NCBI RefSeq assembly: GCF_030697375.1
Contig: NZ_JAUYQD010000057.1
Location: 87,580 to 151,579, forward strand
DNA length: 64,000 bases
From: Rhodoferax sp.
GTDB lineage: Bacteria; Pseudomonadota; Gammaproteobacteria; Burkholderiales; Burkholderiaceae_C
Direction: 5' to 3'
Part shown: positions 52,029-60,631 of the stretch, piece after piece
How positions within the stretch are numbered: the first letter of the stretch is position 1
Layout of the letters: each line of letters begins with the position of its first letter
Made by a program: the position numbers and the translations under genes
The notes under the pieces: model-generated
Told to the model about the DNA's origin: nothing
Seen by the model: only the letters and a program-made list of their open reading frames with translations
Database searches by the model: none

Positions 52029-52937
52029 ATGCCCTGGAAACACTGGTCCTCCGAACGCCTCGGGATCGCATTTGCCGTCCTCGCCGCACTCGGCTTCTCG
52101 TTCAAAGCGATCTTCGTCAAACTGGCCTACGCCGTGCCGCAGGCGGTGCCGGTCGATTCCGTCACCCTGCTCGCCCTGCGCATGTGTTTTGCGCTGCCGG
52201 TGTTTGCCTGGGTGGGATGGCAGTCCAGCCGCGGTGCCGCGCCCCTGGCCCGGCGTGACTGGCTGGGGCTCACGGCGCTGGGGCTGCTGGGCTACTACGG
52301 CGCCAGCATCCTCGACTTCATCGGTTTGCGCTACATCACCGCCGGTCTGGAACGCCTGATTCTGTTCACCTACCCGACGCTGACCATTCTGATTGGTGTG
52401 TTGTTCATGGGCAAAACGGCCTCGCGGCGCGAGATTGGCGCCCTGGCGTTGACCTACGCAGGCATCGCACTGGCTTTTGCCCACGACCTGCACCTGGCTG
52501 CAGAAACCACCACCGTGCTGATTGGGGCTGCTTTTGTGCTGGGCTCCTCGGTTTCTTATGCCTTTTACCAGGCGGGCAGCGAACCGGTGATTCGGCAGGT
52601 TGGTGCCGCCCGTTTTACGGCGCTGGCCATGTTGGTGTCCACCATGGCAACCTTGCTGCACTTCTTTGTCACGCAACCGGCCAGCGCCCTGATCCAACCC
52701 CTGCCCGTCTATGCCTATGGCGCCGCCATGGCACTGTTTTCCACGGTGCTGCCGGTGTTCATGAATTCAGCCGCCATCCGGCGCATCGGCTCGGCCCAAT
52801 CGGTGCTGATCGGCACGCTCGGGCCGGTGCTGACGATCTTTTTCGGCTGGTGGCTGCTGGGCGAGCCGCTGTCGCTACCGCAAATAGCGGGTGCCGCTCT
52901 GGTGCTGGCGGGGGTGTTGCTGGTGAGCCGGCGGTGA
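52029..52937 (+). CDS. EamA-family (DMT) transporter
   Basis: A 302-residue membrane protein with ten predicted helices in two EamA repeats (ALGFSFKAIFVKLAYA in the first; IGTLGPVLTIFFGWWLLGEP in the second). It probably exports a small metabolite. The frame is open upstream, but the ATG at 52029 gives the usual short N-terminus. A divergent LysR gene is the probable regulator. Confidence 0.88.
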   Translation: MPWKHWSSERLGIAFAVLAALGFSFKAIFVKLAYAVPQAVPVDSVTLLALRMCFALPVFAWVGWQSSRGAAPLARRDWLGLTALGLLGYYGASILDFIGLRYITAGLERLILFTYPTLTILIGVLFMGKTASRREIGALALTYAGIALAFAHDLHLAAETTTVLIGAAFVLGSSVSYAFYQAGSEPVIRQVGAARFTALAMLVSTMATLLHFFVTQPASALIQPLPVYAYGAAMALFSTVLPVFMNSAAIRRIGSAQSVLIGTLGPVLTIFFGWWLLGEPLSLPQIAGAALVLAGVLLVSRR

Positions 52938-52989
52938 GCAATTTTGGGCCCCTGCTGACCTTTGCGCCCAGCCGCAATAGATATTTGCG

Positions 52990-53622
52990 TCACACCAAGC
53001 CGATATTGCGCGCGGTCAGCGCCGCTTCCGCGCGGGACGAGACATTGAGCTTGCGGTAAATCTCTTTGGTGTAACCCGACACCGTGTGGGCGCTGATGCC
53101 GAGCAGGCGCGCGGCTTCGGCCAGGGTCATGCCTTTGGCGATGATGCCCAGCACCTCGGTCTCGCGCTGGGTCAGGGGTTCGGTCATGTAGTCGTGCATC
53201 TGCGGCCGGAAGTGGGCCAACAGGCGCCGGGCAATGGCCGGGGACAGCGGCGGGCGGCCTTCGGCAATGCCGCGCAGCAGCTCGGCGATTTGCTCCCAGC
53301 TTTGGTCCTTGAGCAAAAAGCCCTGTGCACCGGCGCGCAAGGCGGGCATCAGGTGCAAATCGTCGTCGTAAATGCTGGCCACCACACACATGGTGGCGGG
53401 CGCCTGGTCGTTCAACAGCTTGATCAGGGCGATGCCGCTGCCGTCGGGCAGGCTCAGGTCCACCAGCGCCAGGTCGGGCGGGGGCAGCGTGTGCGCCGCT
53501 TCCAGGGCGTCGGCCAGCCGAAAGTAGCGTTGCACGGCAATGCCCGGAAACACGGCTTCCAGGGCCTTGCCCAGCCAGGCGTGGGACTCGTGTAAATCTT
53601 CCAGAACCCAAACGCTTTTCAT
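52990..53622 (-). CDS. NarL/LuxR-type response regulator
   Basis: A 210-residue two-component regulator. The receiver domain has its phospho-acceptor at about D55 (LALVDLSLPDGSG) and the conserved Lys in FLLKDQ. The C-terminal LuxR-type helix-turn-helix (LTQRETEVLGIIAKGMT to TVSGYTKEIYRKL) spans about 148-205. Its start overlaps the kinase stop (ATGA), making the kinase its near-certain partner. Confidence 0.95.
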   Translation of the reverse strand: MKSVWVLEDLHESHAWLGKALEAVFPGIAVQRYFRLADALEAAHTLPPPDLALVDLSLPDGSGIALIKLLNDQAPATMCVVASIYDDDLHLMPALRAGAQGFLLKDQSWEQIAELLRGIAEGRPPLSPAIARRLLAHFRPQMHDYMTEPLTQRETEVLGIIAKGMTLAEAARLLGISAHTVSGYTKEIYRKLNVSSRAEAALTARNIGLV

Positions 53623-55484
53623 GGTGGTGCACCTCCAGAATCTGTGGCTTGTTCGGCGGCACCCAGCGCCAGCGGCACGTTCAGGCGAATACACACGCCG
53701 CCGCCCTCCCGGGGGACGATCTGCAGCGTGCCCTCCAGCACCCGGGCGCGCCGCACCATATTGCCCAGGCCCTGGCCCAAGGACGCTGCATGGGTGTCAA
53801 AACCGTGACCATCGTCCTCGACCCCCAGGCGCAGGTGGTCGGGTGCCACGTGGATATCCACCCAGCACATGCGGGCGCCGCTGTGGCGAATCACGTTGGA
53901 CACCGCCTCGCGCAGGATGCGCGTGACCTGGACTTGCATGCGCGCCGGCAGCATCCAGTCCAGCGCGGGGTCGTTGGCATTCCAGAACACGGCCACCCCC
54001 GCCAGCTCCAAACGCTCCACCGTTTCAGAGCGCCAGTCGGCCAGCACATAGGGCACGGGCGTGGGCGCGCCGGTCAGGCCGCGCACCGACAGGCGCATGT
54101 CGGTAAGCGCCTGGCGGGCCAGCTCGGCCACCCGGCCGATGTCGTTGGCGTACAAGCTGGCCTGGGTGATGGTGACCAGTTTGGCCCCCAGGTCGTCGTG
54201 CAGGTCCGAGGCGATGCGCTGGCGCTCGGCGGCGGCGGCCTGTTCCACGCGCATATCGCTGAGCTGTGCGTAGCTGTGCGCGATTTCCGCCGTTTTGTCA
54301 GCCACGCGCTGCTCCAGCTCCCGGTTCAGCCGCTCCGACTCGGTCAAGACGGCCGCAAACTGCTGCACCAGGCGCACCCCTATCGCCAAAAAGAGCATGG
54401 GCATCGCCAAATGGACCAGGTGGATCTTGGGGAGTGCCAGCCAGCCTTTTTGCACCGCGATTTCGGCCAGCACCAAGGCCAACATCAGCACCTGGGTGGC
54501 GCCCATGAGCCAGAAATCGCGGCGCATGTAATGCCAGCTGTGCCAGGCAAAAAAGGCCAGCGTCAGCACAAACTCGCAGCCCCACAGCACATACACCACG
54601 CTGGCGGTGGCCGCCAGAGCGTGCGCAGGCACCAGCATCAGCAGCACCGGGACCGCAGCACACTGCCACAGGAGCAGCTGTTGCACCCACCGGCGGGGCT
54701 GGTGAATGTAGTGCAGCAAAAACTGCAGCATGGCGTACACAAAGGGCGCAAACAAGGCGGTGAACAGGACCTCGCCGGTGAGCACGGTAAAGGGCAGGTG
54801 CTGCACATAGAGCCGCGTGCCCGCCACCGCCCACAGCACCAGCGCCAGGCCAAAGTACAGGTAATGCCGGTCTTGCCGGCGCACCCAGCCCAGCGCCGTG
54901 ATGACCAGGCCCACCAACAGCATACAAATCCCGATCACCTGGGCCAGGGTGATGTTCCAAAAATAGCGGGCATCAAAATACGGCGCCAGTTCGGCCTGTT
55001 CACCGATGCGCACCTGCGAAAGGCCGCCGCCGCGTTGCCGCGCGGCCACATGCGCGATCGGGTAGCCCACCACCCGGATATCCAGGCGGTTGTCGGTGCC
55101 GTGCAGCAGGCTGCGCTGGAAACGGATCAGCTGCGGGAAGTAACAGTTGCGTGTCAGGGGCTCCACCATGGACCCGCCGCCGCCCGCCAGTTGGCCGTTG
55201 ACCCAGACCTCCAGGTTGGTGCAGGCGCGCTCCACGTAGACCGCTGGCAAAGCCCAGCCACCGTCGTCAAAACGCATGTGGTACCAGCGCTGCTCCGGCA
55301 AGGCGCTGGGGCTGTCCTGCCAGTCGTGGGGCAGCGGGCTCAGGGTGTGCGTAACCCGGTCGGGCGGTGTGTTGGATGCGTCCTGCACGATGCTGGCCCG
55401 GTCCACGATACGCACCGTGGACGCGGGCTGTGCCTGGACGGGCAGCAGCCAAAACAAGAGTGAAAGAACGAGCAAATACGCCAT
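53619..55484 (-). CDS. HisKA_3 sensor kinase with periplasmic and seven-helix sensor (7TMR-DISM-like)
   Basis: A 621-residue kinase. It has a signal peptide (about 1-18), a periplasmic beta-rich domain (about 20-170, with YHMRFDDGGW and LEVWVNGQL), seven membrane helices (about 178-375), a coiled coil, and a NarX/DegS-type kinase core with H429 in ASDLHDDLGAKL. The ATPase domain follows (VEDDGHGFD). The periplasmic layout suggests carbohydrate or other ligand sensing (7TMR-DISM family). A much longer open frame exists upstream, but the ATG at 55484 begins the signal peptide. It is divergent from a large exported protein. Confidence 0.9.
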   Translation of the reverse strand: MAYLLVLSLLFWLLPVQAQPASTVRIVDRASIVQDASNTPPDRVTHTLSPLPHDWQDSPSALPEQRWYHMRFDDGGWALPAVYVERACTNLEVWVNGQLAGGGGSMVEPLTRNCYFPQLIRFQRSLLHGTDNRLDIRVVGYPIAHVAARQRGGGLSQVRIGEQAELAPYFDARYFWNITLAQVIGICMLLVGLVITALGWVRRQDRHYLYFGLALVLWAVAGTRLYVQHLPFTVLTGEVLFTALFAPFVYAMLQFLLHYIHQPRRWVQQLLLWQCAAVPVLLMLVPAHALAATASVVYVLWGCEFVLTLAFFAWHSWHYMRRDFWLMGATQVLMLALVLAEIAVQKGWLALPKIHLVHLAMPMLFLAIGVRLVQQFAAVLTESERLNRELEQRVADKTAEIAHSYAQLSDMRVEQAAAAERQRIASDLHDDLGAKLVTITQASLYANDIGRVAELARQALTDMRLSVRGLTGAPTPVPYVLADWRSETVERLELAGVAVFWNANDPALDWMLPARMQVQVTRILREAVSNVIRHSGARMCWVDIHVAPDHLRLGVEDDGHGFDTHAASLGQGLGNMVRRARVLEGTLQIVPREGGGVCIRLNVPLALGAAEQATDSGGAPP

Positions 55485-55519
55485 GGTGGACGCAGGATAC
55501 GCGAAACCCTGCCCCCCGC

Positions 55520-55541
55520 CACCCCCCGCGTTCAGGGGGTG
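55520..55541. repeat. short inverted repeat in the kinase/exported-protein spacer
   Basis: CACCCCC and GGGGGTG, eight bases apart, lie between the divergent starts at 55484 and 55615. This could be a regulator site, but the arms are low-complexity. Confidence 0.3.
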
Positions 55542-55614
55542 CACGCGGCCCGGTGTGCGCCGTACATTGCCTAGCCAGCACACCCCGCAATGCCCCCCCT
55601 CACAGGAGAACCCC

Positions 55615-57102
55615 ATGTCCATCCATCCATCTGGTGCCCCCTTCGCCTTGGCGTGGGCCGCCGTCGCCACCCTGGCCTGCAGCAGCGCATGGTCGCAAAC
55701 CGCCCCCGCCAGCATCGAGCGGGTCCGCGACGGCGACACTGCGCTGAGCTGCCCCCAGCTCGACTCCGCCATGGCGGAAATGAATACCGCACAGGCAGAG
55801 GCCAGCGCGGCGCAAAGTAGCGGCAATACCACCGCCAAGGCGGGTGCCGTGAGCGGCGTGGCGGCCGAGGTGGCGGGACGCACCGGCCTGTTTGGCGCCC
55901 TCGGCGGCTTGGGCGGGCAGTTGTTTGGCAAGCTGGCCGCCAAAACCACGGCCGAGGTGGCGCAGCAGTCCGGCCAGGCCAGCGCCCAGGAAGCAGCCAC
56001 CCGCATGCAGCAGGCCAAGGAACGCAAAGCCCACTTGCTGCAACTCGCGCTCGGCAAGGGCTGCGCCACCACGGAGACGGCGGACCTAGCCAGCAGCCCC
56101 CCCGTCGCCCAAGCCGCGGCAAGCGCCGTGGACAGTGCGGCCAGCGCCACCGCGGCATTGGAGTTGCCCGAGCTCGACCCCGCGCAATGGTTCGACGGCA
56201 AGATGGGCGGCACCTTTGGCGAAAAAACGGTGAACGCGTTTGCCCGCAACAACCGGGTGGCCATCGCCGGGCTGCGGGTCATTTTTGTGACCCACAACGA
56301 AGCCTCGGCCATCACCCGGGGCACCTACATGCCAGGCCGTGAAACCGGCACCGCCAAGGCCAAAATGAAAGTGGACTTGCAAGGGGTGGATGACGCAACC
56401 CTGCAGGCCATCACCGATGCCGCCTACCAAAGGCTGGTGGCGCAGTTGAAGTCCGCCGGGCGCGAGGTCATAGCGACTGAGCAGTTGCAAGGCCTGTATG
56501 CCGACTTCAAGACCAGCGCTGTGCCGCAGGAGGTCAGCGTGGGGGCCCTGCGCGGGCGCGCCTTCACACCGCGTGGGGTGCCGCTGTGGTGGCAAATGGG
56601 CGATGCCTGGGGTGATGCCGGCATGAGCCAGACCAACAACCGCGCCTTCAACGAACTCGCCAAAAGCGCCAACGCCCTGACCATTGCCCCGGCCATCGTG
56701 ATTGACTTTGCGCGCATGCAGTCCAGCGGCAACCGCAGCGGCTTCACCAGCCGCGGTGCGTCGGTGGGGGCCAGCCTGACCATGAGTGTGTCGGGCTTCT
56801 ACACCCGGGTGGTGCGTGCGGAAGAAGTCCGCTACGGTGGCGTCTCCAAGGGGGACGACGGCGCGCTCAACCTCGTCAAACAGATCGACACCGAAGCCGA
56901 GTTTGCCGACCTGCAACAGGTGGAGGAAAACGACAACGGTTCGGTCATGAGCCTGTTCGGCGCCCTCGGTGCCAAGAGCAAGCAGACCGTGAGCGTGGCC
57001 AAAACCAGCAACGCCGCCTACAGCCGGGTGGCCCATGCCGTGCTCCAGCAAGCCACCGGTGCATTTTCCAAGCTGTTCGCGGCCTACCCGGCGCCCCAAT
57101 AA
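55615..57102 (+). CDS. large exported protein of unknown function
   Basis: A 495-residue protein with a signal peptide (cleavage near SSAWSQ, about residue 28). An Ala/Gly/Ser/Thr-rich segment (about 60-185) includes GLFGALGGLGGQLFGKLAAK. A longer, more ordered region of alpha/beta character follows (WFDGKMGGTFGEKTVNAFAR; RVIFVTHNEASAITRGTYMP). A ribosome site (AGGAG) precedes the ATG. I do not recognise the family. It is divergent from the 7TM kinase, and an unrelated exported lipoprotein follows 62 bases later. Confidence 0.78.
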   Translation: MSIHPSGAPFALAWAAVATLACSSAWSQTAPASIERVRDGDTALSCPQLDSAMAEMNTAQAEASAAQSSGNTTAKAGAVSGVAAEVAGRTGLFGALGGLGGQLFGKLAAKTTAEVAQQSGQASAQEAATRMQQAKERKAHLLQLALGKGCATTETADLASSPPVAQAAASAVDSAASATAALELPELDPAQWFDGKMGGTFGEKTVNAFARNNRVAIAGLRVIFVTHNEASAITRGTYMPGRETGTAKAKMKVDLQGVDDATLQAITDAAYQRLVAQLKSAGREVIATEQLQGLYADFKTSAVPQEVSVGALRGRAFTPRGVPLWWQMGDAWGDAGMSQTNNRAFNELAKSANALTIAPAIVIDFARMQSSGNRSGFTSRGASVGASLTMSVSGFYTRVVRAEEVRYGGVSKGDDGALNLVKQIDTEAEFADLQQVEENDNGSVMSLFGALGAKSKQTVSVAKTSNAAYSRVAHAVLQQATGAFSKLFAAYPAPQ

Positions 57103-57164
57103 GGGCAGTCCCTGCCCACCTCTGTCCCCACCCCCACCTCACCCCCGTATGTAAAGGAAACACC

Positions 57165-58775
57165 ATGGAACACCTCGCTTTTTCAACATTGACCCTGCGT
57201 GCCGTCGGCGCCGGCCTGTGCCTGCCCTTGCTCCTGGGGGGCTGCGGCGGCGGCTCGGGTGACGACACGACCACGCTGAGCGGCGTGGCCATGGCCGGGC
57301 CGTTTACCAGCGGCACGGTGTGTGCCTACAAGGTGACCAATGCGGCGCTGAGCACCCAACTGGCCTGCTCCGCCATTGACGCGGCCACCAGCGGCTACAG
57401 CATCAACTTCAGGGGCTACACCGGGGATGTGGTGGTGGCCATGGAGGGCAGCCCGGCCTACGACGACGAGGCCACGGTGGGCGATGAGACCACCGGCACA
57501 CCGCTGCAGGGCACCTTGCGCTCCATCGTCAACGTGACCGGCGCGGGCGCCGTGCAAGTGGCCTTGACGCCCATGACCGAAGCCGCCATCCGCACCGCCG
57601 CCAGCCTGAGCCGCGCCGCCATTGCCACGGCGGCGGCGCAACTGAGCCAATCGTTTGGCATGGGAAGCGGCTTCGATATGTTCTCCACCCTGCCCCAGCG
57701 CGTGCCCTCGGCGGGCAACCAGGCGGCCTACCGGCATGCGCTGGCCGCCTTGTCGCGCATGCAGCAAGCGGCCGGGGTGCAATACAACGCCAACCTGGGC
57801 AGTTATCTGAGCTACTTTGCCAGCAACACCAGCAGCCTGCAAAGCACCATACGCACCGCCGTGGCGGCCAACTTGCCTTCGAACTGCAGCTTCACCAATG
57901 AAGCCCTGGCGTGCACCGTGGCCAGCAGTTCCTCGGGGAGCAGTGGCGGTTCCGGCAGCGGTACCTCCAGCGGCAGTGTCTCCGCGCTGCTGAAATCGAC
58001 GGCCAATGGGCACTACATGTTGTCGTATTCCAGCGGACCCAACATCGGCATCGACTTTCGTGCGCCCAGCACCCTGCGCCTGACCATGGACAGCACCACC
58101 GGAGGCCTGCAGGGGTATGACACCGACTCCAGCGCAGCCGCCAATTCCCGCGAAAACGTCCTGATTGGCAATAACTCCATCGCGGAACTGGGTGGCAACG
58201 CCGACATCACCTGGGGCCGCTGGAACGGTGGAACGGCCACCGGCAATTACTATGGCAACAGCGGCATGCCCGGGGCCATCGGCGCAACGCAGGGCTTTCA
58301 TTACGTGATCGGCACAGCGGCTGCGCTGCCCACCACCGGCACCGTGAGCTATACCGTGTTGGGCGCCACCCAGCCCACCGTGGGCAGCGGCGGGGTCGGC
58401 AGCTTTACCGGGACCATCAAAGTGGACTACGCCACCGACAAGGTCGGGGTCGATCTCACGGTCACCATGCCGGACCACACCTACCATGTGGTGTCCACCG
58501 GTGGTTTGACCACCCTATCGACCTCCGAGCTGGCCATCAACCGCATCTACCTGAGCGGTAGTGGGGGTGCTGCGGGCGGGGACACCATCTTTGGCAACAT
58601 CGCCATGCCCTTGGGCGGCACCGCATGTACCGCCGCCAATTGCTCCTTTATGTTTGACGGCATGGTGGTGGGCGCTTCGGGGTCCAACCAGGTGGGCGGC
58701 ACCTACATGATTTACACCAGCGGCCCGGGTGCGGGCTCGGTGCATGGCGCAGCGGTGTTCACGCCACAACCTTAG
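57165..58775 (+). CDS. surface lipoprotein of unknown function, possible C-terminal beta-barrel
   Basis: A 536-residue predicted lipoprotein with lipobox LLGGC (Cys at about 27), followed by GGGSGDD. The N-terminal half contains a carboxypeptidase-like or bacterial-Ig-like start and a helical region. A Ser/Gly-rich linker (about 247-267) follows. The C-terminal part is Gly/Thr-rich with repeated short strands (GSFTGTIKVDYATDKVGVDL), reminiscent of transferrin-binding-protein-like barrels. The ribosome site is AAAGGA. It is probably co-transcribed with the preceding exported protein; both may be surface factors. Confidence 0.75.
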   Translation: MEHLAFSTLTLRAVGAGLCLPLLLGGCGGGSGDDTTTLSGVAMAGPFTSGTVCAYKVTNAALSTQLACSAIDAATSGYSINFRGYTGDVVVAMEGSPAYDDEATVGDETTGTPLQGTLRSIVNVTGAGAVQVALTPMTEAAIRTAASLSRAAIATAAAQLSQSFGMGSGFDMFSTLPQRVPSAGNQAAYRHALAALSRMQQAAGVQYNANLGSYLSYFASNTSSLQSTIRTAVAANLPSNCSFTNEALACTVASSSSGSSGGSGSGTSSGSVSALLKSTANGHYMLSYSSGPNIGIDFRAPSTLRLTMDSTTGGLQGYDTDSSAAANSRENVLIGNNSIAELGGNADITWGRWNGGTATGNYYGNSGMPGAIGATQGFHYVIGTAAALPTTGTVSYTVLGATQPTVGSGGVGSFTGTIKVDYATDKVGVDLTVTMPDHTYHVVSTGGLTTLSTSELAINRIYLSGSGGAAGGDTIFGNIAMPLGGTACTAANCSFMFDGMVVGASGSNQVGGTYMIYTSGPGAGSVHGAAVFTPQP

Positions 58776-58836
58776 GATATAGCGAGGAATTTCTTGCGAC
58801 ATCCGAAGACCGTCCGTTGGCGATTGCATCGCACAG

Positions 58837-58862
58837 GCCTCCGGCTAGGGGTAGCCGGAGGC
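58837..58862. repeat. perfect hairpin spanning the AraC stop codon
   Basis: GCCTCCGGCTA and TAGCCGGAGGC form an 11-pair stem with a GGGG loop. The stop codon and last residues of the AraC-type gene lie inside it. No T-run follows on either strand, so it is not a classic terminator, but it could slow polymerase or protect the 3' end between the two convergent genes. Confidence 0.7.
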
Positions 58863-59492
58863 AGTCGCCACTGCCAGCAACCCGGCCGAGGCCAGCACCG
58901 CGCTGGGTGTGCGCCCCCACCAGCGCTGAAACTCCCGTGTCATATGGGCCTGGTCGGAAAAACCGTGATCCGCGGCGCACGCCACCAAGGAAGGTGCATG
59001 GGACAGCCCTGCCGTGGCACGGCGAACGCGGGCCAGGCACTTCCAATACGCGGGATGGCGCCCCGTGGCGGCCTGCACCAGCCGCTGCAAGGTTCGCTCG
59101 GACACGCCCAACTGCCGGGCTGCTGTGGCCACGGTGGTGCTGACCGACAGGCTGTGCAGCGCATCGACCACGCGGGGGTCCAGGCGCACGCAGGCATCAA
59201 GCAAAGGCAAGGCATCCTGCGCATCGTGCAGCGGGCCGGCCTGCACAGCGCGCATGAGCCGGGCATCGTCAAACTGGGCGCCGGGTTGCAAGCGAAAGCC
59301 CCAAAAACACTCCCCCACCGTGCCTGGAACGTCGTAAAACGTATCGGCCAATGCGGTCAGCAACCATTGGGGGCGCTGACCCGGCACCACATGCAAAATC
59401 AGATCACGGCAGCCATCGGGCAGCACGACCGTGCTATCGGTGCTGGTGGACGTGTAACGCCACGCTTGCAAAACGGATGCGGGTAGGGGCAT
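58845..59492 (-). CDS. AraC-family transcriptional regulator
   Basis: A 215-residue regulator with a short N-terminal domain (CRDLILHVVPGQRPQWLL) and a C-terminal double helix-turn-helix of the AraC type (VATAARQLGVSERTLQRLVQ; VACAADHGFSDQAHMTREFQ). It is shorter than classic AraC proteins. No obvious target gene is adjacent in the same unit; it may act on distant genes. It is convergent with the exported lipoprotein. Confidence 0.88.
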   Translation of the reverse strand: MPLPASVLQAWRYTSTSTDSTVVLPDGCRDLILHVVPGQRPQWLLTALADTFYDVPGTVGECFWGFRLQPGAQFDDARLMRAVQAGPLHDAQDALPLLDACVRLDPRVVDALHSLSVSTTVATAARQLGVSERTLQRLVQAATGRHPAYWKCLARVRRATAGLSHAPSLVACAADHGFSDQAHMTREFQRWWGRTPSAVLASAGLLAVATASGYP

Positions 59493-59517
59493 AGTCTAGG
59501 CGCGCTTGGGGCGCAGC

Positions 59518-60384
59518 TCATTCGTCAGCGTCTTCGATGACCGGCCGCCTTGCGACAGCGTCGAGCAACTGCTGGGCTTGCAGGTTGCCAATGGCCGCTT
59601 CCGCCAACAAAAAGCCCCCGACATCGCCAATACTGATGATGGCGTCGGCGCCCGCCGCTTCCAGATAGAGCCGCTGACTGGGGTCTAGCAATTCCGCGAC
59701 GATACGGGCACTGGGGTTGGTCTTTCTGACCATCAGGCAGTTGACCGTGGTCAGTGCGTCGGCATGCTGGCGTTCGTTGTAGTTGGCCAGCAGCACAACC
59801 AAGGCAGCGCTGGCCAAAGAAGCGCGTGCCAGCGCGTCGCCCCGAATCGGATAGGTGGACCGGGTAAATTGCAAAAACGGATCATCGACCGGTTTTTGTT
59901 CAAGATCAGCCATCACCAGAATCGGGGTCGAATGGTGCCGTGGGTCGTTGCGCAAGGTGGAGACGATCTGAACGCCCTTGAGGTTCCACCCCACCAACAC
60001 GATATGCTTTTCAAGTGTGTGCATTTTGAGCCCCATTTCCTCTTTCAATTTACGTTCAATCAACACGGCTGCCGCGAGCGCGCAGAGCAAAGCCGTCAGC
60101 AGTTTGGACAGGATGACCACCACACTCATCACCAGGCGTCCGCCGGTAGTAAGCGGCACCACGGCCGAGTCACCCGAGGTCATCATCGCCACCAGCAGGA
60201 AATAAATGGATTCGACGGGGCCGTGGATGCGCGGATTGATACCGACCTCCAGGAAATAGACCAGCAAGGCGCAGCCAACCCACACGGCAGCAAAAATCAC
60301 CGTCAACTCGGCAATGAAACGGTAGCGCGCCACGGCCATGAGCCGTATGAAGATCGACGATATCAAACCACGGGATGGCGCCAT
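59518..60384 (-). CDS. two-helix ion channel with RCK domain and unusual pore filter
   Basis: A 288-residue protein with the layout of potassium channels: helix (about 24-44), pore loop, helix (about 84-108) and a cytoplasmic RCK/TrkA-N-like domain (about 126-270, VGWNLKGVQIVSTL and DPSQRLYLEAAGADAIIS). The pore does not contain TVGYGD. The aligned residues are T69-S70-G71-D72-S73 in MMTSGDSAVVPLTTGGRL. This argues against a standard potassium-selective pore. It is a stand-alone gene. Ion selectivity is unknown. Confidence 0.82.
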   Translation of the reverse strand: MAPSRGLISSIFIRLMAVARYRFIAELTVIFAAVWVGCALLVYFLEVGINPRIHGPVESIYFLLVAMMTSGDSAVVPLTTGGRLVMSVVVILSKLLTALLCALAAAVLIERKLKEEMGLKMHTLEKHIVLVGWNLKGVQIVSTLRNDPRHHSTPILVMADLEQKPVDDPFLQFTRSTYPIRGDALARASLASAALVVLLANYNERQHADALTTVNCLMVRKTNPSARIVAELLDPSQRLYLEAAGADAIISIGDVGGFLLAEAAIGNLQAQQLLDAVARRPVIEDADE

Positions 60385-60631
60385 GCTTGCTCCCTTTTTG
60401 CGGCGTGGGGCCGCGTTGCGACAATGCCTGCGTCAAGGACTACCCAATGGGCAGTACACACCCACACTATAGTCCTGCCCATTGGCTTAGACACCGACAG
60501 TTCACCGGTATAAACCCTGCTTGACGGACCTTGATAAATTTCACGGCATGGAGCCATCGGATGCACTTGAGGCCAGCGCAGCGATGCGCACCGCCAAGGC
60601 TACTGACGCGAGCTCTGGGAACCGCCACACT

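Noticed and set aside
51867..52697. 277-residue N-terminal extension of the LysR protein at 50949
   Set aside because: It is antisense to the EamA transporter gene. LysR proteins start at the helix-turn-helix, as from 51866.
53649..55463. 604-codon plus-strand open frame
   Set aside because: It is antisense to the 7TM sensor kinase, which has clear motifs. The antisense product has no recognisable domain and is His/Gln-rich.
56466..56496. possible ninth copy of the interspersed repeat
   Set aside because: The stretch around CATAGCGACTGAGCAGTTGCAAGG shares only a few bases with the core and lacks the GGGGGCT end.
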